Assembly: GCA_963678085.1 (NCBI GenBank)
Contig: OY782680.1
Coordinates: 1,860,001-1,924,000 of the forward strand
Source: Aliishimia sp963678085
GTDB lineage: Bacteria; Pseudomonadota; Alphaproteobacteria; Rhodobacterales; Rhodobacteraceae
Reading direction: 5' to 3'
Length of the DNA stretch: 64,000 nucleotides
Every line of letters begins with the position of its first letter. Within the stretch, counting starts at the first letter, position 1. Below, piece by piece: positions 25,081-34,183 of the stretch. Both the position numbers and the translations under genes were made by a program. The notes under the pieces were generated by a model. That model was not told the origin of the DNA and searched no databases. It was given only the letters and a program-made list of their open reading frames with translations.

Positions 25081-27321
25081 GTGGATTTTGTGGCTTTTCT
25101 GACACGGGAATTGTGGCACTCTGTCTTAAAGCTTCAGCGCAGGCGTGGTTTTCGCAACGCGGCAACGCTTGGTTTGGTGGTGCTCGGGCCCATGCTGGCG
25201 ATTGGCACTTACGTTGTGATTGGCCCGCTAGAGCAAGGGGCAAATGCCACCTCGTTGCGGGCGATTTTGCTGGCAGACCTTATCTATGTTTTGGTGGTCG
25301 CTGCTCTTGTTATGGGACAGGTGGCGCGGTTGATTGCGGCGCGGCGGGCGAAATCGGCGGGCTCGCAACTCCATTTGCGCCTGACCTGGGTTTTTGCGCT
25401 GCTTGCGTTGATTCCGACTGTGACCGTGGCGGTTTTTGCGTCCATCACCATAAATTTTGGGCTTGAGGGCTGGTTTTCGGATCGGGTGCGCCAAGTGGTT
25501 GGGGCCTCGCTCGCAGCGGCGCAAAGCTATGAGGCGGACCAACGGGATGCGCTGCGTGAAGATACCAGAAACTTTGCAATTGCTTTGCAACGGGGGCGGC
25601 GCTCGGATCCCTTCTTATCGGACAGTGAGATTTTGACACAAATTCAAGCCTCTACACAACGGGGCTTGCGCGAAGCGTTTTTGATTGATGGCCTGGGAAC
25701 ATTGCGGGGACGCGGCGAAAATTCGTATCTCTTTGACTTTGAAGCGCCGACCGATTTGCAAATCGAACAAGCCCGCGCCGAAGGCTTGATCCTTATTGAT
25801 GACTGGGCGCAAAATGAGCTGCGCGCGCTTTATCGGCTTGATGCATATGTGGATAAATTCCTTTATCTCTCGCGCGAAGTCGATGGGGATTTGCTGCTTT
25901 TGCTGGATGAGACGCGCGAAAATGTGCAGCTGTATCAACAACTTGAAAGCGAGCGGGGGCAGCTCTTGTTTCAATTCGCGCTGCTTTACTTAGGCTTTGC
26001 CGTGATCTTGTTCTTGGCCGCGATCTGGGTTGGGCTTTGGTTTGCAGAAGGCCTTTCTGGCCCGGTCGGGCGGCTTACGGGGGCGGCGCAACAGGTTGGC
26101 GCGGGCAATCTTGACGTGCAAGTGCGTGAGGAAGATGGCGATGATGAGATCGCGATGCTTGGGCGGTTTTTTAACCAAATGACCCGGCAGCTGAAAGCGC
26201 AGCGCGAGACTTTGCTTGAAAATACGGACCAGATCGAGCGGCGCAGGCGGCTTTTTGATTCCGTGCTGACCTCTGTCACATCGGGTGTTGTGGGGCTTGA
26301 TCCCGAGGGGCGCGTGACCTTTGTGAACCGCTCGGCGCTGCGGCTGCTGGATTGGTCAGAGGATCGCCAAGCGCTTGATATCGCAGTTGCTGTGCCGGAA
26401 TTTGGCCCCCTTTTCAATGATTTGCGCAGTGGCTCGGGCCGTGTTGCGCAGCGCGAGGTCAAAGTCACACGGGCCGGGCGTCTTGAAAACCTGCTGGTGC
26501 GTATGTCGACCCGGCGCACTGAGGAAGGGTTACTTGAGGGCTATGTGGTGGCCTTTGACGATGTAACCGATTTGGTGAGCGCGCAGCGCATGGCGGCCTG
26601 GGGCGATGTGGCGCGGCGTATCGCGCATGAAATTAAGAACCCGCTCACCCCGATTCAGCTCTCTGCAGAGCGGATTAAGCGCAAATTTTCCCGCCAACTG
26701 GGCGATGATAAAGCCGTGCTTGAGCAGATGACCGATGTGATTGTGCGTCAAACCGGCGATTTGCGTCGGATTGTGGACGAGTTTTCCAAATTCGCGCGCA
26801 TGCCTGAACCGAAAAGGCGCACGCATAATCTGTCGCAATTGGTGCGCGAAAGCGTGGAGTTGCAGCGCTCTGGCCAGCCGGATGTGGATATTGCTTTGAG
26901 CCTGCCAGAGGCGGATATCTGGGAAAGCATTGACGCCACGATGATCGGCCAAGCCCTGACAAACCTTATGAAAAATGCAGGTGAGGCGATTGAAACTCGG
27001 AGGGAAAAGAATTTGTCAGACAATTCTGATCCCCGCATTGAGGTGGAAATGGTCTCTGTGGAAAATGACTGTATCATAACGATTACCGACAATGGGGTCG
27101 GGCTGCCCGTTGATCGCTCGCGCCTGTTTGAACCTTATGTGACGACACGTAACGCGGGAACTGGTTTGGGCTTGCCCATTGTGAAAAAAATTGTTGAAGA
27201 ACATGGCGGTACTCTTATTTTAGAGGATGCGCCGCAGACCGAAACCAATCATACAGGCGCGCGGGCCGTGATCGTCTTGCCGCGTGGTCTGGCAGAAGAA
27301 AACCATCAGGGGGCTGCATGA
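25081..27321 (+). CDS. ntrY: Nitrogen/redox sensor kinase NtrY
   Basis: A 746-residue membrane kinase. Three hydrophobic helices lie in the first 115 residues, then an extracytoplasmic stretch, a fourth helix at about 298-320, a HAMP domain, a PAS domain (about 380-490), HisKA with His516 in RRIAHEIKNPLTPIQLSAERI, and a HATPase ending near GTGLGLPIV. It pairs with NtrX; in Brucella and Rhodobacter the pair senses redox/oxygen as well as nitrogen. A GTG at 25081 is taken as start, with AGGA 4 nt upstream; GTG 25090 is possible. A TTGTCAGACAA copy is at 27013-27023. It overlaps ntrX by 4 nt. Confidence 0.93.
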   Translation: MDFVAFLTRELWHSVLKLQRRRGFRNAATLGLVVLGPMLAIGTYVVIGPLEQGANATSLRAILLADLIYVLVVAALVMGQVARLIAARRAKSAGSQLHLRLTWVFALLALIPTVTVAVFASITINFGLEGWFSDRVRQVVGASLAAAQSYEADQRDALREDTRNFAIALQRGRRSDPFLSDSEILTQIQASTQRGLREAFLIDGLGTLRGRGENSYLFDFEAPTDLQIEQARAEGLILIDDWAQNELRALYRLDAYVDKFLYLSREVDGDLLLLLDETRENVQLYQQLESERGQLLFQFALLYLGFAVILFLAAIWVGLWFAEGLSGPVGRLTGAAQQVGAGNLDVQVREEDGDDEIAMLGRFFNQMTRQLKAQRETLLENTDQIERRRRLFDSVLTSVTSGVVGLDPEGRVTFVNRSALRLLDWSEDRQALDIAVAVPEFGPLFNDLRSGSGRVAQREVKVTRAGRLENLLVRMSTRRTEEGLLEGYVVAFDDVTDLVSAQRMAAWGDVARRIAHEIKNPLTPIQLSAERIKRKFSRQLGDDKAVLEQMTDVIVRQTGDLRRIVDEFSKFARMPEPKRRTHNLSQLVRESVELQRSGQPDVDIALSLPEADIWESIDATMIGQALTNLMKNAGEAIETRREKNLSDNSDPRIEVEMVSVENDCIITITDNGVGLPVDRSRLFEPYVTTRNAGTGLGLPIVKKIVEEHGGTLILEDAPQTETNHTGARAVIVLPRGLAEENHQGAA
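27013..27023. repeat. TTGTCAGACAA odd palindrome, copy 2
   Basis: Inside ntrY, read as LSDN codons, as in copies 1 and 5. It has A instead of T at the central base, which is the same sequence read on the other strand. Confidence 0.55.
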
Positions 27322-28727
27322 GCGATATTTTGATCGTAGATGATGAGCGCGATATTCGGGAATTGATTTCGGATATTTTGCGCGACGAGGGCTATTCAAC
27401 CCAGCTTGCTGGCACCTCGGATGAGGCGATGGCCGCGATCAATGCCGAGCCCCCCGCGCTGCTGATTTTGGATATTTGGCTCAAAGACAGCAATATGGAT
27501 GGGATTGACATCCTCACGCGGGTGAAACGCGACAATCCTGAGGTGCCTGTTGTGATCATCTCTGGGCATGGGAATATTGAAATTGCGGTGGCGGCGATCA
27601 AGCAGGGCGCCTATGATTTCATCGAAAAACCTTTTAATATTGACCAGTTACTGGTTGTGATCCGGCGCGCGATGGAAACGTCACGGCTGCGGCGCGAGAA
27701 TTCATCCTTGCGCCAAAAGAGCGATGCGGCGGGCGAGATGATTGGCAGTTCGGCGGTGTTTCGTGCCTTTATGGCGCAGCTTGATAAGGTCACAAAATCC
27801 AATGGGCGTGTGTTGCTTTCAGGGCCCTCTGGGGCCGGAAAAGAGCTGGCGGCGCGTTATATTCATGCCAATTCGCAGCGCGCGAACGGGCCCTTTGTCT
27901 GCGTCAATTGCGCCTCGATTGAACCGGAGCAAATGGAGGTGGCCTTGTTTGGCCGCGAAACGCCAGAAACCGGTGTTGAGCCCGGATTGCTAGAGCAATC
28001 TCATGGCGGGGCGATCTATTTTGATGAGGTTGCGGATATGCCGCTTGGTACGCAATCTAAGATCCTGCGGGTTCTGGTTGATCAGCAATTTCAACGCGTT
28101 GGCGGGGCTGGTAAGGTGCGCGTCGATGCGCGGGTCATCTCCAGCACCTCCACTGATTTGCAGCAGATGATTAAAGATGGGCAGTTTCGCGAAGAGCTGT
28201 ATCATCGGCTCAGTGTCGTGCCTGTTTCTGTGCCATCGCTGGAGGAGCGGCGCGAGGATATTCCCACTTTGGCGGAGTATTTCATCGAAAAGCTGCATAG
28301 TGCGCAAGGGCTGCCCAAGCGCGGGCTCAGTGAGGATGCGGTGGCTTTGCTTCAGACAATGGTTTGGCCGGGAAATGTCAGACAATTGCGCAATCTGATT
28401 GAGCGGGTGCTGATATTGGGTGATAATTCTGGCCCAATTGATGTTAGTGAGCTGCCCAGCGAAGAGACTCAGCCCAGCAGTGATGGGCGCGTGGTGCTGA
28501 CCGGGGCTTTGGCAACCTTGCCGCTTCGTGAAGCGCGCGAGGCGTTTGAGCGGGAATATTTGCTCACTCAGATCAATCGCTTTGGCGGCAATATTTCGCG
28601 CACCGCGAGTTTTGTTGGCATGGAGCGTAGTGCGCTGCACCGGAAACTGAAATCGCTTGGGGTGGTGACGTCAACCAAATCGGGATCGCGCATCGCGCAT
28701 GTTGAAGACGATGAGAGCGAGCTCTAG
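27318..28727 (+). CDS. ntrX: Response regulator NtrX (also without GAFTGA)
   Basis: A 469-residue response regulator: receiver with Asp52 (LILDIWLKD), AAA+ domain with Walker A GPSGAGKE (169-176), and a Fis-type helix-turn-helix at the C terminus (about 425-455, GNISRTASFVGMERSALHRKL). At the position of GAFTGA the sequence reads LFGRETPETGVEPG (210-223), so contact with sigma54 is unlikely. It is the partner of NtrY, whose stop it overlaps by 4 nt. A 69-bp spacer separates it from trkA. Confidence 0.93.
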   Translation: MSDILIVDDERDIRELISDILRDEGYSTQLAGTSDEAMAAINAEPPALLILDIWLKDSNMDGIDILTRVKRDNPEVPVVIISGHGNIEIAVAAIKQGAYDFIEKPFNIDQLLVVIRRAMETSRLRRENSSLRQKSDAAGEMIGSSAVFRAFMAQLDKVTKSNGRVLLSGPSGAGKELAARYIHANSQRANGPFVCVNCASIEPEQMEVALFGRETPETGVEPGLLEQSHGGAIYFDEVADMPLGTQSKILRVLVDQQFQRVGGAGKVRVDARVISSTSTDLQQMIKDGQFREELYHRLSVVPVSVPSLEERREDIPTLAEYFIEKLHSAQGLPKRGLSEDAVALLQTMVWPGNVRQLRNLIERVLILGDNSGPIDVSELPSEETQPSSDGRVVLTGALATLPLREAREAFEREYLLTQINRFGGNISRTASFVGMERSALHRKLKSLGVVTSTKSGSRIAHVEDDESEL

Positions 28728-28796
28728 AATATTGACCCGGCCCCATAGCTCTGTCATGCTTATCGGGGTTAGACCCAGACCAAAGCGGATAAGCGG

Positions 28797-30173
28797 ATGA
28801 AGGTCATTATTTGCGGCGCAGGGCAGGTCGGCTGGCAAATCGCGCGTCAGCTTTCCAAAGAGCGCAACGATGTCACGGTTGTGGACAATAACCCCGATCT
28901 GGTGCGCATGGCGACGGAGACGCTGGATGTGCAAGGCGTGTATGGCTTTGCCAGCTACCCGGATATTCTGGATCGGGCCGGGGCGCATGATGCGGATATG
29001 ATCATTGCGGCGACCTATTCGGATGAGGTGAATATGGTCACCTGCCAGGTGGCGCATTCGGTGTTTGGCATTGACCGCAAAATCGCACGGCTGCGGTCAA
29101 CCTCTTATCTTGAGGCGATTTATTCCGATCTGTATCGGCGCGATCATATGCCCATTGATGTGGTGATCAGCCCCGAGCGCGAGGTGGCAGCGGCGGCCAT
29201 GCGACGTTTGACGGCCCCTGCGGCGTTTGACACTGAGATGTTTATGGATGGGCAAGCCCAGCTTTTGGGCATCACGCTGGAAGAAGATTGCCCGATTGTA
29301 AACACGCCTTTGCGCCAGCTTACGGATCTCTTTTCGACCCTGCGCGCGGTGGTGGTTGGGGTGCGGCGCGAGGGCACGCTCTTTGCGCCAGAACCTGGGG
29401 ATCAATTGTTTTCGGGCGATGATATCTATCTCTTTGTCTATGCAGGGGATGTCTCGCGCGCCCTTGAGATCTTTGGCAAAAAACACAGCACGCAAGATCG
29501 TGTGATCCTCGTGGGCGGCGGGAATGTGGGTCTGAGCGTGGCTGAACAGCTTGAGACCGGGCCGCGCCGCGTGCGTGTCAAGGTGATTGAAAAGACCCGC
29601 AGCCGCGCCGAATTTGCTGCCGAGGCGCTAGAGCGCACGATTGTTCTGAACGGGGACGGGCTGGATGTGGCGCTGCTTTCCGAGGCGGGAATCGCCAATG
29701 CGGATGCGGTTCTGACGGTCACGGATGATGATAAAACCAATATGCTGGCTGCGGTGCGGGCCAAATCTGAGGGCTGCGAATTTGTGATGGCGCTGATCAA
29801 TGATCCAACGCTGGTGCCTTTGATGGGGCCGCTGGGAATCGACGCCTATATCAGCCCGCGCGCAACAACTGTGTCATCCATCTTGCGCCATATCCGGCAG
29901 GGGCGGGTGCGGGCGATTTATTCTATTGGCGATGCGGAGGCTGAGGTGATTGAGGCCGAAGTGCTCTCGACCTCGCCGCTCGCCGGGGAGCGCATTGGCG
30001 ATATCGAGTTTCCCGAGGGCGCTTTGGTGGGCGGATTGCAACGGGGCGACAGCTATGTAACCCCAAGGGCCGGGGTTCGTATCCAAGAGGGGGATGTGAT
30101 CGCGATCTTTGTCCTGGCCCAAGATGTGAAAGAAATCGAACGTCTGATGCAAGTTTCGATCGACTTTTTCTAA
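28797..30173 (+). CDS. trkA: Trk potassium uptake regulatory subunit TrkA
   Basis: A 458-residue cytosolic protein with two tandem RCK units, each a Rossmann NAD-binding domain plus a TrkA-C domain: VIICGAGQVGWQIARQLS at residue 2 and VILVGGGNVGLSVAEQLE at about 234. It gates the TrkH channel in response to NAD(H)/nucleotides. Its TAA overlaps the trkH ATG, so the two are coupled. Position after ntrX is conserved in many alphaproteobacteria. Confidence 0.95.
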   Translation: MKVIICGAGQVGWQIARQLSKERNDVTVVDNNPDLVRMATETLDVQGVYGFASYPDILDRAGAHDADMIIAATYSDEVNMVTCQVAHSVFGIDRKIARLRSTSYLEAIYSDLYRRDHMPIDVVISPEREVAAAAMRRLTAPAAFDTEMFMDGQAQLLGITLEEDCPIVNTPLRQLTDLFSTLRAVVVGVRREGTLFAPEPGDQLFSGDDIYLFVYAGDVSRALEIFGKKHSTQDRVILVGGGNVGLSVAEQLETGPRRVRVKVIEKTRSRAEFAAEALERTIVLNGDGLDVALLSEAGIANADAVLTVTDDDKTNMLAAVRAKSEGCEFVMALINDPTLVPLMGPLGIDAYISPRATTVSSILRHIRQGRVRAIYSIGDAEAEVIEAEVLSTSPLAGERIGDIEFPEGALVGGLQRGDSYVTPRAGVRIQEGDVIAIFVLAQDVKEIERLMQVSIDFF

Positions 30174-31711
30174 TGATCAAAGCGGCGCGCAAAAGCTGGA
30201 TCGACACGCTTCAGGAGATGCCGCTGTTTTTGCTCGCCTGCGGTCTGGCGAGCGCGTCGATGATTATCCCCTCGCTTTTCGCGCTGTCCTTGGACGATGA
30301 GCACGCGGCGCGGCTGTTTTTCTATACCGGTTTTTTGGGCACATTGATTTGCATTCTGATCGGCGTTGTCATGGCGGGTCGGCCGATGCCGTATCGCCCG
30401 CTCGGCCCGCTTTTGTCATTGTTTTCAATTATGTGCTTCTTGCCTTTTCTCCTTGCTGTGCCGTTTTACGAGGCGCTGCGCACCACGTCGTTTCTGAACG
30501 CTTATGTGGAAATGGTCAGCTCGGTGACAACAACAGGGGCCAGCTTTTATCCCGCCAATCGCTTGCCAGAGACGCTGCATTTATGGCGCGCGCAGGTGGC
30601 TTGGATGGGGGGATTTACCATTTGGCTCGCCGCTGGCGCAATTCTCGCACCGCTGAACTTGGGCGGCTTCGAAGTCACCGCCCGCGCCGAGCGAGGTCGC
30701 GCCCGTCAGCTTTCGCATCAGATCGAACGCGCCGGTCCCCGCATCCGGGTATTTCGTGCCGCTGCGGTCCTTTTCCCCATATATACAGGGCTTACGGGGT
30801 TTTTATGGCTCCTGCTTATCGTCTCTGGCGAGGATGGTTTTGTGGCGCTGTGTCATGCGATGGGCGTTTTGTCCAGCTCTGGCATTTCCCCGGTTGGCGG
30901 GCCTGTGGGGGGGCAGATCGGCGGCGCTGGCGAAATACTTTTGGCGCTTTTCATGGTGTTTGCGCTCTCGCGCCTGGCCTTTTCCACCGATACGGTCGCG
31001 ATTCCCGGCAAGGGCCTGCACAGCGATCCAGAGTTTCGCCTTGCTTGCGTGATTGTTCTGACGGTTTCGCTCTTTTTGTTCTTGCGCCATTGGCTCGGCC
31101 CGCTGGGAAAGGGCGAGGAGACCCTTGCCCATGCAATCCAAGCGCTTTGGGGCAGTTTCTTTACCGTTCTGAGTTTTCTGACCACCACGGGCTATGTGAG
31201 CGGTGATTGGGAGGCCGCGCGCTATTGGGCGGGGTTAGATAGCGCCTCTGGCCTTATTTTGCTGGGTCTTGCGCTGATTGGCGGGGGCGTTGCCACCACG
31301 GCGGGCGGTGTGAAACTGTTGCGCGTTTATGCGATCTACCAGCAAGGGCGGGGCGAGATGCAGCGACTGATTCACCCCTCTTCGGTCATTGGGTTGGGCG
31401 CGCTCGGGCGGCGTATTGGGCGCAATGGCGCCTTTATCGCATGGATCTTTTTCATGCTCTTTGCCCTGGCGCTTGCGGCTATTTCTCTAGTCTTTTCCGC
31501 CTTTGGTCTCAGTTTTGAAGAGGCGATGGTGCTCAGCGTTGCGGGGCTGTCAAATACCGGGCCGTTGATCCTAGAAGCCCCGGACGACCCGATTGCTCTG
31601 ATTGAGCTGCCCGCAGGTGCCAAGATGGTTTTGGCCGCTGCCATGGTGGTGGGGCGGCTGGAAACCCTGGCGATTGTGGCGCTGTTCACGCCGGATCTAT
31701 GGCGGAGTTAA
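30173..31711 (+). CDS. trkH: Trk potassium channel subunit TrkH
   Basis: A 512-residue membrane protein of the Trk/Ktr/HKT family. Four pore loops can be read: SSVTTTGASF, LSSSGISPVGG, LSFLTTTGYVSGDWE and VAGLSNTGPL; each carries the filter Gly. It imports potassium with TrkA, whose gene overlaps it by one base. The C-terminal end APDDPIALIELPAGAKM is typical of TrkH. Confidence 0.94.
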   Translation: MIKAARKSWIDTLQEMPLFLLACGLASASMIIPSLFALSLDDEHAARLFFYTGFLGTLICILIGVVMAGRPMPYRPLGPLLSLFSIMCFLPFLLAVPFYEALRTTSFLNAYVEMVSSVTTTGASFYPANRLPETLHLWRAQVAWMGGFTIWLAAGAILAPLNLGGFEVTARAERGRARQLSHQIERAGPRIRVFRAAAVLFPIYTGLTGFLWLLLIVSGEDGFVALCHAMGVLSSSGISPVGGPVGGQIGGAGEILLALFMVFALSRLAFSTDTVAIPGKGLHSDPEFRLACVIVLTVSLFLFLRHWLGPLGKGEETLAHAIQALWGSFFTVLSFLTTTGYVSGDWEAARYWAGLDSASGLILLGLALIGGGVATTAGGVKLLRVYAIYQQGRGEMQRLIHPSSVIGLGALGRRIGRNGAFIAWIFFMLFALALAAISLVFSAFGLSFEEAMVLSVAGLSNTGPLILEAPDDPIALIELPAGAKMVLAAAMVVGRLETLAIVALFTPDLWRS

Positions 31712-31850
31712 GCCAGCGATCTGACACAAATTGTATTAAAATGGCGCAAGAAAATGGAATTGGGGGCTGGATATTCTGGCCCGCTGCCGACATACTTACC
31801 CCCACGGGAAAGTCCCGCGCGACAAAATGCGCAAATGTAAGGCAAAAATA

Positions 31851-32090
31851 ATGGCTTCTGATAAACAGAATCTTCAGGACGCGTTTCTTAACCACGTTCG
31901 TAAATCCAAAGTTCCGGTAACGATTTTCTTGATTAATGGTGTGAAACTTCAGGGTGTGATCACTTGGTTTGATAATTTTTGCGTTTTGTTGCGCAGAGAC
32001 GGTCAGAGCCAGTTGGTTTATAAGCACGCGATTTCGACGATTATGCCGGGCCAACCCATCAGTCTGTATGAAGGCGAAGATAGCGCTTGA
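31851..32090 (+). CDS. hfq: RNA chaperone Hfq
   Basis: A 79-residue Sm-like protein that forms hexamers and promotes pairing of small RNAs with mRNAs. Sm1 and Sm2 are both present (VTIFLINGVKLQGVITWFDNF and YKHAISTIMP, the latter with the conserved KHA-type RNA-binding loop). The start at ATG 31851 (MASDKQNLQD) is the family start; the open frame runs eight codons further upstream. hflX follows with overlapping stop and start (TTGA), a conserved hfq-hflX pair. A small RNA predicted at 50.6 kb is a possible client. Confidence 0.96.
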   Translation: MASDKQNLQDAFLNHVRKSKVPVTIFLINGVKLQGVITWFDNFCVLLRRDGQSQLVYKHAISTIMPGQPISLYEGEDSA

Positions 32091-33352
32091 GCGGTGAGCT
32101 AACCCGTGCATGGGTCTTGCATCCAGATATCAAAACCAATGAGGCCCGCCCAGATCCAATAGCTGCGCTTGAGGAGGCTGTCTCATTGGCGCGCGCGCTG
32201 CCAGAGCTTGCGGTTGTTGGCTCTAGGGTGGTTCCGTTGCCGCATCCGCAGCCGGGCTATTTGTTTGGCTCGGGCAAGGTCGAAGAGCTGGGCGCGCAGC
32301 TCAAGGCGGCAGAGATTGAGCTGGTTTTGGTCGATGGGCCGGTCACGCCGGTGCAGCAACGCAATTTGGAAAAGGCTTGGGGCTGTAAGCTGCTCGACCG
32401 CACCGGGTTGATCTTAGAGATTTTCTCGGATCGCGCCGCTACCCGTGAAGGGGTGTTGCAGGTCGAAATGGCCGCTCTTTCGTATCAGCGCACCCGGTTG
32501 GTGCGGGCCTGGACCCATCTTGAGCGCCAGCGCGGCGGGCTTGGGTTCGTTGGCGGCCCCGGTGAGACCCAGATCGAGGCGGATCGGCGCGCTATTGATG
32601 AGCAGCTTGTGCGCTTGCGTCGCCAGCTGGCTAAGGTGGTGAAAACCCGTGGGCTGCACCGCGCTGCGCGGGCCAAGGTGCCGTTTCCGATTGTGGCGCT
32701 GGTGGGCTATACCAATGCGGGGAAATCTACGCTTTTCAACCGCTTAACCGGGGCGGAGGTGATGGCGAAAGACATGCTTTTTGCCACGCTCGATCCCACG
32801 ATGCGGCAGGTGAAGCTGCCCGGCGGGGTGAATGTGATCCTCTCTGATACGGTGGGGTTTATTTCTGATTTGCCGACCGAACTTGTTGCGGCGTTTCGCG
32901 CCACATTGGAGGAGGTCTTAGAGGCCGATATCGTGGTGCATGTGCGCGATATCTCCCATAGTCAGAGCGCGGAGCAGGCCCAGAATGTCGAAGACATCCT
33001 GCAGGCCTTAGGGGTCGAAGAGGACCGCCCGCGCTTTGAGCTGTGGAACAAAATCGACCAAGTGCCGACGGATGAGGCTGCGGCCCTACGTACCCGCGCG
33101 GCGCGTGACGACAGCGTATTCGCCACATCTGCGCTGACCGGAGAGGGGCTCGATGCGCCGCTTGCGGCGATTTGCACCGCTTTGCGCGGCGAGGTGATCG
33201 AAGAGCTTGTGCCTTTGAGCCATGACATGGGACGCGCGCGGGCTTGGCTCTATGAAAAGGGCGTTGTGCTGCGCGAGATCCCAACCGAGACGGGGATGGA
33301 TCTGCATGTTTCCTGGACCAAACGCCAAAAAGCGGAGTTTGCAAAGCTGTAA
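32087..33352 (+). CDS. hflX: Ribosome-associated GTPase HflX
   Basis: A 421-residue GTPase that splits stalled or hibernating ribosomes. The N-terminal HflX domain includes GYLFGSGKVEEL and the Gly-rich GGLGFVGGPGETQIE; the G domain has G1 GYTNAGKSTL, G3 DTVGFI and G4 NKID. It begins with TTG at 32087, overlapping the hfq stop, so it is probably translated by coupling. TTTGCAAA spans the last codons (33338-33345), and another copy follows the stop at 33359-33366. Confidence 0.94.
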   Translation: MSGELTRAWVLHPDIKTNEARPDPIAALEEAVSLARALPELAVVGSRVVPLPHPQPGYLFGSGKVEELGAQLKAAEIELVLVDGPVTPVQQRNLEKAWGCKLLDRTGLILEIFSDRAATREGVLQVEMAALSYQRTRLVRAWTHLERQRGGLGFVGGPGETQIEADRRAIDEQLVRLRRQLAKVVKTRGLHRAARAKVPFPIVALVGYTNAGKSTLFNRLTGAEVMAKDMLFATLDPTMRQVKLPGGVNVILSDTVGFISDLPTELVAAFRATLEEVLEADIVVHVRDISHSQSAEQAQNVEDILQALGVEEDRPRFELWNKIDQVPTDEAAALRTRAARDDSVFATSALTGEGLDAPLAAICTALRGEVIEELVPLSHDMGRARAWLYEKGVVLREIPTETGMDLHVSWTKRQKAEFAKL

Positions 33353-33462
33353 ATGGGGTTTGCAAAGCCCTGGATACAAGTTTTGCTCCGGCTGCGGTGA
33401 GATCCGCCCAGAGAAAACATAGATAGAAACCAGACTTTGCGGGCCCGCGTTAAGCGACGGAT

Positions 33463-33485
33463 CGGTTGGGACACGAATCCAACCG
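33463..33485. other. Perfect intergenic hairpin CGGTTGG-N9-CCAACCG
   Basis: A 7-bp stem with a 9-nt loop in the spacer after hflX. It is not followed by T residues on either strand. It could belong to a small RNA or to the 3' region of the hflX mRNA. Confidence 0.35.
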
Positions 33486-33592
33486 TTAGAGCCTCAATCC
33501 ATCTCGTCCGGCCACGCAGCCCTCGTCCCGACTTATGGTTGCAGGAGGTCTTAGGGCCGCGTGTATTTGCATATGCACGGGTAAGATGCCCC

Positions 33593-33607
33593 AATTGTCT
33601 GACAATT
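33593..33607. repeat. TTGTCTGACAA odd palindrome, copy 3 (15-bp form)
   Basis: AATTGTCTGACAATT, intergenic between convergent hflX and rluE. The identical 15-mer occurs at 44803-44817, also between convergent genes. Confidence 0.6.
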
Positions 33608-33640
33608 ACGTAAAAGCACCGTGCGCTATGGTAACGATCG

Positions 33641-34183
33641 TTAAATTATCTTGTATTTTCCGAGCTCTATCCCAGATATTTGATGTTCTCCAATGGAGCG
33701 GCGAATGAGCCGCAGGGTCGGGTGGCCGACATGGGCTGTCATGCGCCGCACTTGCCGGTTACGCCCCTCGCGCAAGGTGAGTTTGAGCCATGTATCGGGA
33801 ATGGATTTGCGCACCCTAATGGGCGGATCACGCGGCCAGAGCCAGTCAGGTTCAGCCACCAACTCCGCCAAAGCGGGGCGTGTGAGTCCGTCTTTGAGCA
33901 CAACGCCCTTGCGCAAAGCCTCGAGCGCCGCTGCATCCGGGCATCCCTCAACCTGCACATAATAGGTTTTGGGCTTTTTATATTTCGGGCTTGAAAGCTG
34001 GGCTTGTAGCTTGCCATTATCGGTGAGCAGCACCAGCCCTTCGCTGTCGCGATCAAGCCGACCAGCCGGGTATATTCCGGGGATTTTCACGTAATTAGAA
34101 AGGGTTGGGCGCGCGCTGCCCGCATTTCCCTTATCGGTGAATTGGCACAAAACGCCAAAGGGTTTGTTGAGCGCAACGAGCAT
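33641..34183 (-). CDS. rluE: 23S rRNA pseudouridine synthase RluE-like
   Basis: A 180-residue RsuA-family pseudouridine synthase without the S4 domain, as in RluE. The catalytic motif is AGRLDRDSEGLVLLTDNG with the essential Asp, followed by KTYYVQVEG and the C-terminal LREGRNRQVRRMTAHVGHPTLRLIR. RluE modifies U2457 in 23S rRNA. It starts at ATG 34183, directly after the stop of the penicillin-acylase-like gene, so the two are cotranscribed. Confidence 0.88.
   Translation of the reverse strand: MLVALNKPFGVLCQFTDKGNAGSARPTLSNYVKIPGIYPAGRLDRDSEGLVLLTDNGKLQAQLSSPKYKKPKTYYVQVEGCPDAAALEALRKGVVLKDGLTRPALAELVAEPDWLWPRDPPIRVRKSIPDTWLKLTLREGRNRQVRRMTAHVGHPTLRLIRRSIGEHQISGIELGKYKII

Larger units (their letters stand above)
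33353..33640. other. 288-bp spacer between convergent hflX and rluE with hairpin potential
   Basis: No open frame is convincing. The spacer holds a TTTGCAAA (33359), a palindromic GCGGGCCCGC (33440-33449), a perfect 7-bp hairpin (33463-33485), an alternative long-range pairing of GTTGGGAC (33465-33472) with GTCCCGAC (33524-33531), and the 15-bp AATTGTCTGACAATT (33593-33607). There is no terminator-like T-run. A structured RNA encoded here is possible but unproven. Confidence 0.4.

Noticed and set aside
33440..33575. 6S RNA, SRP RNA or tRNA in the hflX-rluE spacer
   Set aside because: I could not find the conserved SRP loop, a cloverleaf or the usual 6S gene neighbourhood. Left as an unnamed structured region.
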